64,000 nt of DNA, taken from positions 6,956,413-7,020,412 of the forward strand of contig NC_057923.1 in the NCBI RefSeq assembly GCF_018873765.1, given 5' to 3'. A program made the position numbers and the translations under genes. The notes under the pieces were generated by a model. The model was given only the letters and a program-made list of their open reading frames with translations, did not search any database and was not told where the DNA came from. Positions 21,185 through 35,918 of this stretch are shown here, one piece after another (the stretch's first letter is position 1; the number at the start of each line of letters is the position of its first letter). This stretch comes from Telopea speciosissima (lineage: Eukaryota; Streptophyta; Magnoliopsida; Proteales; Proteaceae).

Positions 21185-21702
21185 TTCTCCTGCAAACCTT
21201 GCAGTGCTCTTCACATACAAATCATATATCAGTATCTTCTTCCAAAGTTCATATTAGTGCATATGCGCGCAAAATTATATCACAGAATGATGGAAAGCAA
21301 AATCCAGCAAAAATAGTAACTGTAAAGGAAACAAATAAAGGAGGAACACGAAAGATCAGGGGGTGGAGCCGGAAATTGAGGAATTTTAGTTAAATTAAAA
21401 GAAATGGGAAAATCAAGGCAAAATTTTAGGAATCCGAAGGATGTCCAGAATAAAAATGAGAATCGAATAATTTTGCAGAGAGAAATAAAGAAGAATAGAT
21501 GATAAAGGTGGATGTTTGGCTGTATAATGGAAGCCGAAAGCAACGAAAGTAGAGCTACCAGAGAGAGAAAGAGAGTTGTTCACTACTCACAGCTTAGTGA
21601 GCTTACAAGTCACTATAAACTGTGATTCTGTGAATGGGTTACTACTTTAGCAGTACCGCCCAGAATCAAACACCCGGGCCGGCAGCAACTTCGGAATAAT
21701 AT
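21185..21702. other. EB1 5' leader and promoter region
   Basis: Lies upstream of the EB1 start on the minus strand. A GA-rich stretch at 21555-21575 is CT-rich in gene orientation, as in many plant leaders. I see no convincing TATA box, so start-site position is unknown. Confidence 0.4.
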
Positions 21703-21925
21703 CATGGTTCGTGATGTCGGTATCGGCTGGATCGCATCGGATCGAGATCGTTCAAATTCGGGCAAATGACACTTTTGTCCCTGTTTTCTTATATAAAAAA
21801 ACTTTTTTTTTTATACTTTTACCCCTGTCCGTACAGATGGCTCGGATCGGTATTGGGATTGATCTTGGCCGATTCCGATCCGATCCGGCCAAAATCGATT
21901 GATCCGATCCGATACCTCAAACCAT
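21703..21925. mobile_element. MITE family F, copy 1
   Basis: Left CATGGTTCGTGATGTCGG and right ATACCTCAAACCATG are imperfect inverted repeats around a core of repeated GGATCGG/CCGATCC words. A relative lies at 54395-54627, and the same CATGGTT...AACCATG ends appear inside the two foldback elements. No clear target duplication. It lies about 520 bases upstream of the EB1 start codon. Confidence 0.65.
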
Positions 21926-24615
21926 GCTTCAGATATATTTTTTGATATTATATTTTGTCTTTTACCATCCAAAAAACAAAACAAGAATATTGCTTATTCA
22001 CAAGCAAAGGGATGAAATGACCACCGTACCCCACCTGGTAGATCCTCCTTTCCTCCACAGCCACTCATTGCAAGGGTGTTAAACGATCCAGTTTTAGTGC
22101 AAACGGTTTGAAGTACACCCCATCATCTTCAAAACCTTCTCAATCAGTCCATTGAGTTAACTCACCATTAACTAACTAACAGAAAACATAAAGTTACTAA
22201 AATACCCTATATAACTTCATCAAAAAAAATACCCAAAATAACTTAATACATTAAAAAGAAAGAAAAAAACCAAACTACCCTAAATCCAATAGAATCAAAG
22301 GACAGGTTTTAGATACTAAAGAATCCTACTGGAACTATGATTCTCAAACCCTGAAAGTCCATAGAATCAAAGGATCGGCTTTAGGGTTTGAAATCATAAA
22401 TCAACACTGAACTGATAAAGGATTGTTTGGTAAACCAGAATTCTAAAAATCAGGTTCAGAAAACCAGAAATGAAGAAGTTGAGTAGAATCAGTAAAATAG
22501 ATAAAGTTCAAGTATTGAATCATAATTGAAACTACTAGAAACAAGGTATCAGAATATTAAACTGAAAAGGTAGAACAGAATTAAGAAAGTATAAGAACTA
22601 GTAGGCACAGGGTTGGGAAAAGTTCAGAAACTGACCTGAAAATCGGTGGAAAAGATAGAAGAGAAAAAACCGATCAGGAATCCACCTGATTGCAGGTCTG
22701 GAATCATACTAAAGCAGTAAAGTCTAACTTGGAATGCATCCTTTACCGAAAAAAAAAAACACTTGGAATGCACCAGGCCTTCCACTGAATCCACGGAAGA
22801 ATAATGGTCTAAAATCCACAGAATCAAGAAGCAGCAAAGCTTATATTCATTCATCAAATCGTGGGGTAGGGCCTAGCACCTTACATACTTGTATAAAATT
22901 GGGTAAAATCAATTCGGGTTAATCACAAAAGAAAGCCTAAAAACCAATTCATGAAAACGGGCCATAGTTGAGGGGTTGTCCCTATATTTTCTCCTTAGTT
23001 TTATTCTTTATCCAAACGCCTTCTTTCTCTTTTAATTCTTTTACTGAAATAGACGTAAACTTAACATTGAATTGAATTGATTATTGTTATATGTTTTTTT
23101 ATAGTAAATATTGGGTTATAATTTCTACCCAAAAAACTGTAGGGTTATAATTGTTTATATATTAATTTTTCATTCAAATAGATGTAAACTTAAGATTGAA
23201 TTGATTGGTTATTGACCTATTGTTTTACAATTGTTTGTATTTTTTTTTATTCAAAATTTTTGAATGTCACTTAATTTTTTAGTGGGATTTGTTTTTTCTT
23301 ACCATAGTTTATTTTAACCATGCATGACTTGGTTTTAAACAGTTTATTGTTAGTTTAAACAATTTTATTTGATTTAAATCTTTTAACTAAACAGTCTCAA
23401 ATTTGAAACCAAAACTGAACCATTTATTAAACAGTGCACAGTTTCGGTTTAAAAGTTTTAGTTTGATTTTGACACTCTTGCCTCGTTGTCCCTTAAGTTG
23501 GTGTAGAGGCCACGCAACTAGACAGCAAATCCTTCTCCAATATTACGGGAGAGTGATCGATGTGTGGCCCTTTCACCAACACAAAGGCCAATGAGAGTAA
23601 ACACAAGGGCATCCAACAGGGGCAGGGCGATCATTTTGCCCTTCCTGTGTCTAGGCGCAAGGGGCATGCAACATGACAACCTTCTTTTTCTCATATATTA
23701 CACTAGCATTTAGTGAGAAAATAGAGATGTTAGCATTTTTCATTTTAAGAGTGTCTGAATAACACATCTATAGGTGTTTTTAGAATTTGACATCATCTTT
23801 TAATTGTCCTATGTATTATTCCCAAAAATCCTTAAAGATGGGGGTATAAAATGATTTTAAAAAATAAGTTGAAAGTGATTTCTCATTATATCATTATCCG
23901 GTATCATTGTCATTCACATTTTTCAAGTACACGTGTGAAATGATATTATTATCCTCATTGGAAAATTTTGTGTATTATACTAAAGGTGAATCTTGTTGTC
24001 ACCAAGGAGGCAAAGTTACAGGTAGTAACCTACTTTGATTGTCTCTTGTCTTATTCTCAGAAGTTATTTAAATCAAGGGTAAAAAGGTATTTTCAAAATT
24101 TATATTCCCAAGCAAACACTGAGATGGAGGTGAATCAGTGTCTGCAAAATTTTCTTTCAACTGAACCCCGTTGATCACCACATTCATTGTACTAGCTTCA
24201 AGTACACATACGACATAGATTGATTGGGGCAATCCCAATTTCACCAATCACACATAGTATGCACACTCACCTCGCAACCACTATGTAGCCAGGTATAGTA
24301 GGTACTGCACACACAGTACTCCAATATCTTGTGTTAAAAAAAAAACAGTATTGCAATATCCACAAGTACAATAATTACATATGCATAACACATGATATAT
24401 ATGGTTCAACAAGTGGCCTACATCCACGGAGCAATGCCCTAATTAGGTCTCGTATATTGCTAAATACTCTTCAACTATTTCGACTGCTACAACAGGCCAA
24501 AAGCTACAACTCTTGCTTCTATCTATGCTCCTATGCAGATAAGGGTTATAAGCCCCAATTTGACAGGTAATACAATGATCAATATAGAATCAAATCCCCC
24601 AAATTTCAAACACAT
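21926..24615. other. Intergenic AT-rich region, no gene
   Basis: Nothing coding is recognised. It holds one tail-only retroinsertion (22727-22772), a degraded family C MITE at about 23505-23680 (GGCGATCATTTTGCCCTTCC, GTGTCTAGGCGC) and long AT-rich stretches. Confidence 0.45.
22727..22772 (+). mobile_element. Tail-only retroinsertion 1
   Basis: The 12-base duplication ACTTGGAATGCA (22727-22738 and 22761-22772) flanks only 22 bases: TCCTTTACCG followed by A-rich sequence. This is the mark of LINE-type integration that copied little beyond the RNA 3' tail. Confidence 0.75.
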
Positions 24616-24624
24616 GCCATACAT

Positions 24625-24767
24625 GAATTTTTATCCTATGTTGTAATTGCACGGTGCTGTACTGCATCATGCGGCGTTGTAGAGGCCATGTGCTTCATGT
24701 GGGGCCCGCTGTGCTACATGGCCTCTGCAGCGCCGCACGATGCAGTACAGCAGAGGATAGTGATTTT
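24625..24767. mobile_element. 143-base hairpin MITE with 9-base target duplication
   Basis: The exact duplication GCCATACAT (24616-24624 and 24768-24776) flanks a near-perfect hairpin. Arms 24655-24690 and 24716-24751 pair over 36 bases with three mismatches (GCTGTACTGCATC, GGCC and ACATGG are recognisable), and the loop is 25 bases. The 9-base duplication points to the Mutator superfamily. Its RNA would resemble a small-RNA precursor. Confidence 0.85.
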
Positions 24768-25035
24768 GCCATACATTCCAACTAAAAATTACAACCTAGG
24801 CACAAAAGGGGGAAAATCTATAATAACCCAAGTAGAAGAAGAAGAATAAGTAATGGCGTTGATTTGTGTTGTGTTTGGTATGCATTCTTGGACTCCATTA
24901 TTTGGCGATAATGCATTCCAATAAATCATACCAAACGTAACCTTGATTGAAAAAAAATCTACTATATGATTCTAGAAGCTTTCAAAGCATAGTTGTAAAG
25001 TTCATTCTCTTTAAAAGTGATGTAGAATTGAGATC

Positions 25036-25087
25036 TTCAAGAGATTCTTTAACCAAAATAAAAAATAAAAAAAAAAATTTCAAGAGA
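25036..25087 (+). mobile_element. Possible tail-only retroinsertion (weak)
   Basis: TTCAAGAGA at 25036-25044 and 25079-25087 flanks TTCTTTAACC followed by an A-rich run of 24 bases. The duplication is only 9 bases, so it is less certain than the other loci. Confidence 0.4.
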
Positions 25088-25526
25088 ACCCACAAAATAT
25101 AGGTTGAGAAAATGTGATGACATATATACATTAAATAAATAGTGGATCTGTAGGTTGTCTCAATTCTCGGGATGTTTTGGAGGCAGAACTCACAGGGATA
25201 CTATAGGGATGAAAATATGCCACCCAATCAAATATCAAAATCATGGAAGTAAGGAGTAAAAACCAAGATCAGATCAACCTCCTATTCTTCCCTGATTCCA
25301 CAAAGATTTCCTGGACCTCTCTCCCCACTTTTTTGGAACTTGCTGATCTCTGAGCAAACTTGACTATACTACATTTACATGTTTTAAGGATGTTAAAATC
25401 TTAGACATGTTGCATGGTTTGGCCTTTTCCGCTCTTAATGAGAGTACAAAAAGAACTACACATCTTTCGAAGGGCTTTCTTTAAATTAATCTTCCTTCTA
25501 ATTTAATTTCTTTTTCATAAAAAAAA

Positions 25527-25685
25527 GGGGGAAGTTTTCATACACGGTCATGTAAACCGCTTATGTGAGAGGGTGGGAGTTTCAAGGCATTAATTAATGA
25601 GTGGGGATTTATGATTTTTCCAACTCTTTGTGAGAGACCCTTTCACATACACGGCTTACACACAGCCGTGTATGAAAACTTCCCC
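25527..25685. mobile_element. Hairpin MITE family E, copy E1
   Basis: The 20-base terminus GGGGAAGTTTTCATACACGG at 25528 is mirrored exactly at 25666-25685. Subterminal GTAAACCGC and GGCTTACAC are partly complementary. Remnants of the family are at 4106 and 47895. No target duplication can be read because both flanks are homopolymer-rich. Confidence 0.8.
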
Positions 25686-25786
25686 ACCCCCTCCCCCCCC
25701 AAAAAAATGGTGGATGTAGATGTTTAAGATCATAAGTGAAACTTGAAAGACAGCCTTGGTTAATGAGTGTTTCGTATGCAAAAAAC

Positions 25787-26717
25787 TAGGGGTGTCAATT
25801 CAAGGCCCGGTCCGTTTACTAAATGTGTCGGGCTTAAGCCCGGCATATTTAGTAACCAGGCGGTCTCGGTTTGAGGCCTTAGCCCGTCGGGCGTCCGACC
25901 GGACCGACCGAATGCTAGCCCGGCCTAGCCCGACCTTGATGTGTAAAGATATCCCAGGAACTGGGTGATCTTCCATCCTTTCCTGCTACTCCTTCCACCT
26001 TCAACACAGAACCACCACCACATATATACTCAGTATTTTCTTATCTATGATTTGATTAGCTCCTCCTAATATAATCTTCCATAAAGAAACAATTCAGTTT
26101 CAATTTGATGACAGGAGATCTAATATAAGGTTTTTGATGATACTATACCTGATAAGCTGAAGTTCATCCACCAAAGACGAAGTCGGAGGGGAAGTCATGG
26201 CGGCTATATTTGGGTGAGTTTTGGCCTGAACCCACCTCTGATGAAGCTAATAGACAACTTAGTAGATGAAGAAGAAGAAGAAGAAGAAGAAGAAATAGCC
26301 AAATTGACTACTCCTTTCTTGAACCCACCTCTACTATTATTTCACTAAAATTGTTCATTGTTGATGAGATGGAACCCATTGAAGGGTATAATGTTGTATT
26401 AATTATCAATGTTGAGAAGTGTCAATTTAAAAAGATTGAATCCATTACATGACATTTGATCTGAAACATCAATTAGCCCAACCATTTAGAGTTAAATAGG
26501 TCATTAGCCCGACCGAGACCCGTTTCAGGCCCGTTTAGCCCGAATAAGGTTGTCTTGATTAAAGAATGAACACTGACCGACCAAAATGAAACCATGCCAT
26601 GCCCATCCAAGGCAAGCCCGAATGCCTAAACGGTGAGACATGGTGTAGCCTATAAAATTGGTGAGGCCTGTTCAGGCCTGACCGAGACCGACCGAGCCCG
26701 ACCGATTGACACCCCTA
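25787..26717. mobile_element. hAT-type non-autonomous element
   Basis: Ends TAGGGGTGTCAATTC and GATTGACACCCCTA share the terminus of the ankyrin-carrying element at 5657. Flanks CAAAAAAC and AAAAAAAA agree at 6 of 8 bases. Subterminal regions are full of GCCCGG/CCGACC words. The middle contains an eight-unit GAA microsatellite at 26268-26292. No transposase is seen. Confidence 0.85.
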
Positions 26718-26957
26718 AAAAAAAACACGTCTAAAGACACCCCATCAAAACCGTCCCATCAAAACGTAGCCCTAAAGAGTGCGTACACTAACAAATCAAC
26801 AATCGAAGCCAAGATTTTACTCGGTTTATAAGCCCAATTGGCCCAAAACTACTCGGACCTATGATGGTGATTGGATATTTGAACCAAATTTACGGACTTG
26901 GAGGTCCATGCTGAAGCGAGCCCAGGGACTGAGTTCTCAAACAATCAATCTGGTCCA

Positions 26958-26998
26958 AGCCCACTAATAACCCTAGGGTTTAGGGTTTCCTATATAAA
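26958..26998 (+). promoter_or_regulatory. RPS9 promoter: telo-box and TATA box
   Basis: AGGGTTTAGGGTTT at 26975-26988 is a double telo-box in reverse orientation, AGCCCA at 26958 resembles a site II element, and TATATAAA at 26991-26998 is a TATA box about 93 bases before the ATG. Telo-box plus site II is the known signature of plant ribosomal-protein promoters. Confidence 0.8.
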
Positions 26999-27090
26999 GT
27001 TATAAACTTCCACTTTTTCTTCTTCCTTCGTTTACTTTCGTTCTTTGTTCTCCTGCACTCTCGACACCAGTCGAGAACGGCGACGAAGCC

Positions 27091-30449
<3,359 letters not shown>

Positions 30450-32135
30450 GGTGTCTCGTTTCCCCTCAACTTCTACGCGAAAATGTTAGAGATATTGAAA
30501 TTTTGAGGTTCTGAAGTTAAGTTTTGGGTTTTTGTTACATACTTTTGATTGTTGCTATGAAGAGTTTTGGGTCGTATATTTAAATATTTTTTTTGTCAGA
30601 CATGGTGGTTTTGTTTTTTTCAATGGTAGAAAGACATGATGGGTAATTACATTGATTTTTGGCTTTAACAGAAACCCTTTTTGTTATACGAGCAAGGCAT
30701 GATTGCTCTATTATCCTTTAGTTGGACATTATTCATGCAATCTGGACAGACAAGCTGTGGTGGATCAAACGTACCTTGTCCATTGAATCCTCCACATACA
30801 ATACTCTTAATCAGCCCAGACGTATTGAGGGGGTGGAATGAGCGCCACCGCCCTCTATGAAGGATGAAGATCCCAGCCCCCATGATGTTTTCGTGAACGT
30901 TCTTATTTGCCCCGTGTGTGCACAGGGTAATGCTCCCCCCCCCCTACCCCAACAGCCCTAGAATGGATCATCTGCATGTACCAACGGGTGAATGTACATG
31001 TGAGCCAATCATATTTTAATATTGTTTTCATAAAATTCCATCTACACACACGCACAAAGAGGGTAGCTGATCCATTAGTCAATCACATAGACACACACGC
31101 ACAAAGAGGGTAGCTTATCTATTAGTCAATCACATAATCATCCTTACATCCTCATCATTAGATCTTATAGAAACAAATTTTTTATTGTTTGCAATTAAAA
31201 AGGATATTTCAAACATGAGAGGAATGAACATCCACGACCATGTCTCACTCTTTGGTTTGGAGAGTAACTCAACCAACGACTTGGAGTCTGTCCAAGCCTA
31301 CTCTATTTGGTACCCCAGCTGATTTGCCTCTTTGAGTCCTTGTAACAGTACCCTTGTTTTTATTTCATCTTTGCATCCAGATATGCCATAGTCTATGCAC
31401 TGTTCCAAGTTCATGACTCTCGGACATCACCTGATGATGATCAAATACAGATTTATTCGTAAAGTACTCAACTCTGAGCATGGAAGAAGAACTCGAACGA
31501 AACCTTTCCAAACCACCAAATGCACTTAAAGGCTTTCATATTTCTAGCTAATTAAGAAACCAGATTATTTGCCACTTGGCATCAACTAGAGATTCGCTGA
31601 TGTGGCAACAAAACTCAAAGATTCGACTTTCCTGCCACAACCACGCTAACAGCTTTGACCGGTCCTAGCCAAGGTTTTCCACAAGTCTTATCCTATCTGA
31701 TGTATGGATTTTTTACTGGACGCACCATTTACACGTACTTCCCCTACTTTTGATATTAATTGATAAGTTAATCCAAACCGTTAGTTGTTCCCATTTGTGA
31801 CAAACGGTAGGTGTGTTTTAGATATTTTAGGACCAATATACTTCTTCTTCCCCTGCACATGCAATCATCCAAAACCTGCGACTACAACACTTTTTTTCTT
31901 GGATGGATAACATCAGTAGCACATTGCTTACTCCAACTTAATGACCATTCTATTTATCTATGTAGGTAAAATCTGTCAGTCCGGAGCCCTGACATCAAAT
32001 ATTCAAGAACTCCATTGTTTATCGGCGACATAGGTTTCAAGTCAAAGAAACCTCGATAAGATTGAACACTAATTCATACAAACAGACTAAAATAAGCAAC
32101 AGAAGCCACCAACATAGATTGAAATAGTGAGATAC
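30450..32135. other. RPS9 3' flank and intergenic spacer
   Basis: RPS9 3' UTR follows from 30450; the T-rich stretch near 30590 may belong to its 3' end. Beyond that I see only a 47-base tandem duplication (31046-31137) and no coding homology. Confidence 0.45.
31046..31137. repeat. Tandem duplication, 47-base period
   Basis: Two copies of ACACACGCACAAAGAGGG plus a TAGTCAATCACATA end lie at 31046-31090 and 31093-31137. They differ at only a few positions (GATCCA against TATCTA), so the duplication is fairly recent. Confidence 0.85.
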
Positions 32136-32369
32136 CTTTAAGAGTGTGGATTCACCGCAACCATTAGGTCCAAGAAGAAGTAAACCGGGAAAAGAACCTA
32201 GAATTCAGAATCCATATAAAAGTAAAACATAAAGAAGGAGAACAGAAGTAAGAATGGATGAAGAAAAATAAATAGAGGAGGTGAAGACCTAAATCGCAGC
32301 CGCGTTTGGCAAAGGTGCAATAGGAATAGCGAGAGGCGATGTCATTGAACTTGACCTTCCCGCCGCCAT
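32136..32369 (-). pseudogene. Fragment of an ABC-transporter ATP-binding protein gene
   Basis: A 62-base exon at 32197-32136 on the minus strand reads SFPGLLLLGPNGCGESTLLK, between an acceptor TTCTAG and a donor GTATCT. This is a Walker A region of an ABC ATPase (GPNGCGKST expected), but the catalytic Lys is Glu (GAA for AAA). Upstream, 32369-32289 reads MAAGRSSSMTSPLAIPIAPL and PNAAAI and stops at TAG exactly before a possible donor GTCTTC; this resembles a plastid-targeted N-terminus. I find no Walker B or signature motif downstream. A solo LTR (32395-34086) separates the fragment from its former upstream DNA. It resembles plant ABCI-type soluble subunits, but the assignment is tentative. 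Not functional. Confidence 0.65.
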
Positions 32370-32394
32370 CTCTCTGCAAGGTCGACCTTCATCA

Positions 32395-34086
32395 TGTTGG
32401 CCAAACAACGGTCCAGGGATCAAACCATGGTTCCCTAGGGAGACCAAGATATTTATCTTTAGGGTTTTGCACGCATCTGGGTTAGCCCATGGTGTCCCAT
32501 GGGTGCCCCATTTTAATTTTAGGGTTTCCCATGGTCGCCCATGGGAACCACAGTGCATCCCTATTAGGGTTTCTCTTTCCCTATTGCATTCCATAAAATT
32601 AATTATCACAATAGGGACGGAGAAACGGTCTCTAGTCCATCACATGGTAAGAGGGATCCATCCCATACTCGAATGCGCAGGAAAATAATCGATTCGAGTT
32701 TCTTTTCGCATCCCATAAATATTAATAATCAATGAACAGAAGGAATTAATAAAGAAGCTCGTTAACTTGGTGAGCCTCAAGTGTTGCTCCTCCAATAGAT
32801 AGTGGTTCTTCCTCCAATGAGCGCTCCAACAAATAGATCTCGAACCTCCAATGGTGCTACCAAGGTTCTACACGCCAATCCCGAGATGCCCTCAAACTCC
32901 TCGGCCACGAGATCTAGGGTTTCACAAACCCTAACTCTCAAACACAGTGAGAGAAGCAAGAAGAAGAAGAGAGATCACAAGAGGAGAGAGAGAAACCAAA
33001 AACGTAGGAGAGAGAGTGTCTGCTCCAAAAACATGGAGAGCTTTACTTCTCGTATTTTGGTCCCCTATTTATAATAATAGGTTTTAATTAAATCCTAGAT
33101 AGATTTAATAGAGCCCTAGTGAGAGTCGACTCTCTCTCTCACCTCTGAGTTCGTTTAAACTCAAAGTGCTACACGGTGAAGAAACAGAATCTAATAGGAA
33201 AGTATTAATTAGATTCTTTATTTAATTATTAATGGATAATTACAATTAGCACCAAATCCATTAATTAAATAAAGAGCCAATTAAATTAGCAAATTCCAAA
33301 TAACTCCCTATATGATAACAATTTATCATATACAAACCCCCACTAATCAACACCATCATTATGGAATCTAGGGCATGTACACATGTATCGCCAAACCCCA
33401 ATCCATAGTACATGTCCATATAAGAGCGTCTGTGCATCCGATCGGGTCCCGTAAAACTCGATAAAACACTTTATTTGAAATAACTATAAATAATGTATCA
33501 TTTTATGTAAAATAAATTTTGCAAAACCATTTCCAAAACGTGCATCGATCCGCATTATGATCCGACCATGCACAGCAGTCTCTATCTTGGTGTTCCCAAT
33601 CGGGCAAGTGGTGACCGTGTTGGATAACTCCTTCACTCACAAAGTGTTCACGCATTCCCAACACCGGCTTTGACTCGCTTGAGTCTCGCCATTGATGAAC
33701 CAAAGAATGCGATCACACTTTGCGTGATAGGGTTCCCTCAGTACGGTGTCGGTGACACGCCTATCCCTTCCTACATCCGGGCAAGAATACATGAGGGAAT
33801 CGACAAAGTAGATTCTTCGCCAATGCACACATCAAACATGTGAACACTCGCATTCGTACCATGACATCACATGTCTAGGCATACCCAATGCGACGACCAT
33901 ATGATAAGGGTGCCCACCCAAACCCTAGTCGTGACTACCATTTTAAGTATAACTTACGGACACATAATGCTCAAAAGTTTATATCGCATGTGACAATATT
34001 AAACTAAAATGTATAAATGTTCAATACAAAGGTGAACCGGGTTGAACCGGATCGAACCGGTTTGATGGACACACACTTGTCCAACA
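32395..34086 (-). mobile_element. Solo LTR of a Ty1/copia-like retrotransposon, 1692 bases
   Basis: Both ends carry the 6-base inverted repeat TGTTGG / CCAACA, flanked by the exact 5-base duplication CATCA (32390-32394 and 34087-34091). On the minus strand it opens TGTTGGACAAGTGTGTGTCC and contains the CGATCCGGTTCAACCCGG block usual for long copia LTRs. No internal retrotransposon domains are present, so it is the product of LTR-LTR recombination. Superfamily assignment is from sequence style, not from protein evidence. Confidence 0.85.
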
Positions 34087-34469
34087 CATCATTCCCATCT
34101 CTATACTCCTCTATTTCAATCGACTCCAAGAACAACCCAATCGGTGATTCTCCCAGCATTCGTCATCTCTCGAAAACAATCCCATCGTTCCATCTACCAT
34201 GATAAGATGATAGAATTAAAATAATAAAAAAGCCTGCAGTTCATTCTTCGAGTTTTCCTTGTAACTCATGAAACCCTTCATATATGGTGAAAACAAGTCC
34301 ACAAATCATACTTGGTCCTCCTCGATCTTTTGGTGCTATTTTGAGTAGTCCTTCATGGCTCTTTGGTCGGCCTCTTGAACACTTTAAATTGGCCTCATCT
34401 TTATGTAACTATTGCGTGTGGAAATCTCCGATGTTTGGTTCGCCCACGGATGAGCCTGCAAGGACCAAG

Positions 34470-35290
34470 TGATGAGCACAAGAGGGCCGGTGTGGCTCCG
34501 GCCTATGACTCTCCGATGCTCAAGTTAGATCACCAGTGCAACAACGTAACAGCTAGTAAAAAGCGAGATGAGCAATAGAGCTCCATACCTTAGTATTTAT
34601 ATAAGGAGATGAGGCGGTTGGAGGAGTCCTATTATGGTAAGGGTCCTTGTTTGGTAAGGCTTTTCCCCGCGGAGCGGAGTGGAGTGGAGAATTTCCTTCG
34701 GGGTCGGACTCTTGTTAAGGTAAGAGTCCTAATGGGAGTGTGATTCGGTATCGCGATGAGATCGTGACTTGATTCTTATCCCGTGATTCCCGGGTGGTGC
34801 TTATGTGGTGCCGTGATCTCCGGTGGGGAGCTATGGTAGCCTTCGTGGAGAGCTCGGCGTCGGAGCTCGGCTACAGAGGTCGGCCTAAGAGCTCGGCCTC
34901 GGCCCGTATGACCTGAGGGTCATCATTAGTTGTGTGGGCTTTGCCGCGCTGTGGTGCTCCAATCCAGGCCGACCTGCGTAGGCCCGGACCATGGGGTCAG
35001 AGGGCGTGCAGCTCAGCCGTGATGGGGATTTTTGGATGAGTACTGATCTGTTGTGCCGTGCGGCCAGAGATCGGCAGAAGAGCTCGGCCTGCTAGGTCGG
35101 CCTCGTCGACCCGTACAAGTTCGGCTCAGCGTCTGGTTGACTGGGAAGTGTCTGACGAGCTCGGCCAAGCAATAGGGTTTACCTAGATCGGGTTAGCCTG
35201 GTCTTCCGCTTAGCTCGGTTCGGTTCTTGGTATGACCTCGGCTCGGCCATGTGGCCGCTTCTGATTGGTGGGGTGTTTTATGTCTCATCA
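34470..35290 (+). mobile_element. Probable solo LTR, GC-rich, 821 bases
   Basis: Starts TGATGAG and ends CTCATCA, a 7-base inverted repeat with TG...CA ends. It has a TATA-like TATTTATATAAGG near 34594 and is much richer in GC than its surroundings, with many GCTCGGC repeats. The flanking 5-mers (CCAAG, GTAAC) do not match, so either the ends are misjudged or a recombinant copy is seen. Confidence 0.5.
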
Positions 35291-35909
35291 GTAACCCTCC
35301 CTTGTTCATTCTGAACTTCTGAAAATCCAACATGGAGAATCCCTTTTCAAGTTTTAATTTCTTGCATATTGTTGCTTTACAATTTCTCCAATACTTTTGA
35401 CCATCTCTTCAAAGGTTGTGTAGAATCCTGGAGAGAAGAGCTTAAAAAAGCATACCAATCTGATCAGGAACCTAGCAAAACCCAACTGGTTTAATAGCGA
35501 CAGGTTCGTCTTGAGCTCAGTATTTTTGTCTTCATCTCGCTGGTTTCTCATCGGTTCAGGTAAAGTGATTCCATCGCTCATTAGCAATTCCGTTTTAACC
35601 CTTGGAGATGAGATCACTGAAGGGAATCATGGGATTTATCCGTTATAGTATTATAAACCCCAAAACATATCAAATTCAGATTGACTTAGTACGTTTTAGG
35701 TTTTCACAGATCGGTGAGTCGTTGTCGTAGGGAAGATGAGTTGTATGTAAAGGGCTTCTCCTAACCAGAGATGGGAGAGATGGTACCACCATGGATGATT
35801 CTCTGATATTAGGGTTCTTCAAAAGTAGAAACAAGGGAAAATAAGAAGAGCATGTTTATTTTAACAGGAAGGGTAATTTTATCAATATATAATATATATT
35901 GGATTAACT
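35291..35909 (-). other. Unassigned open frame and possible gene debris
   Basis: A minus-strand frame runs 35617-35354 (87 residues; includes LLNQLGFARFLIRL). A GTATGC donor-like site follows ARFLIRL at 35455, and an ATG at about 35582 gives MSDGITLPEPMRNQRDEDKN. It could be the first exon of a gene whose remainder has been lost to the LTR-like insertion downstream. I do not recognise the family. Confidence 0.25.
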
Positions 35910-35918
35910 TATTAATTA

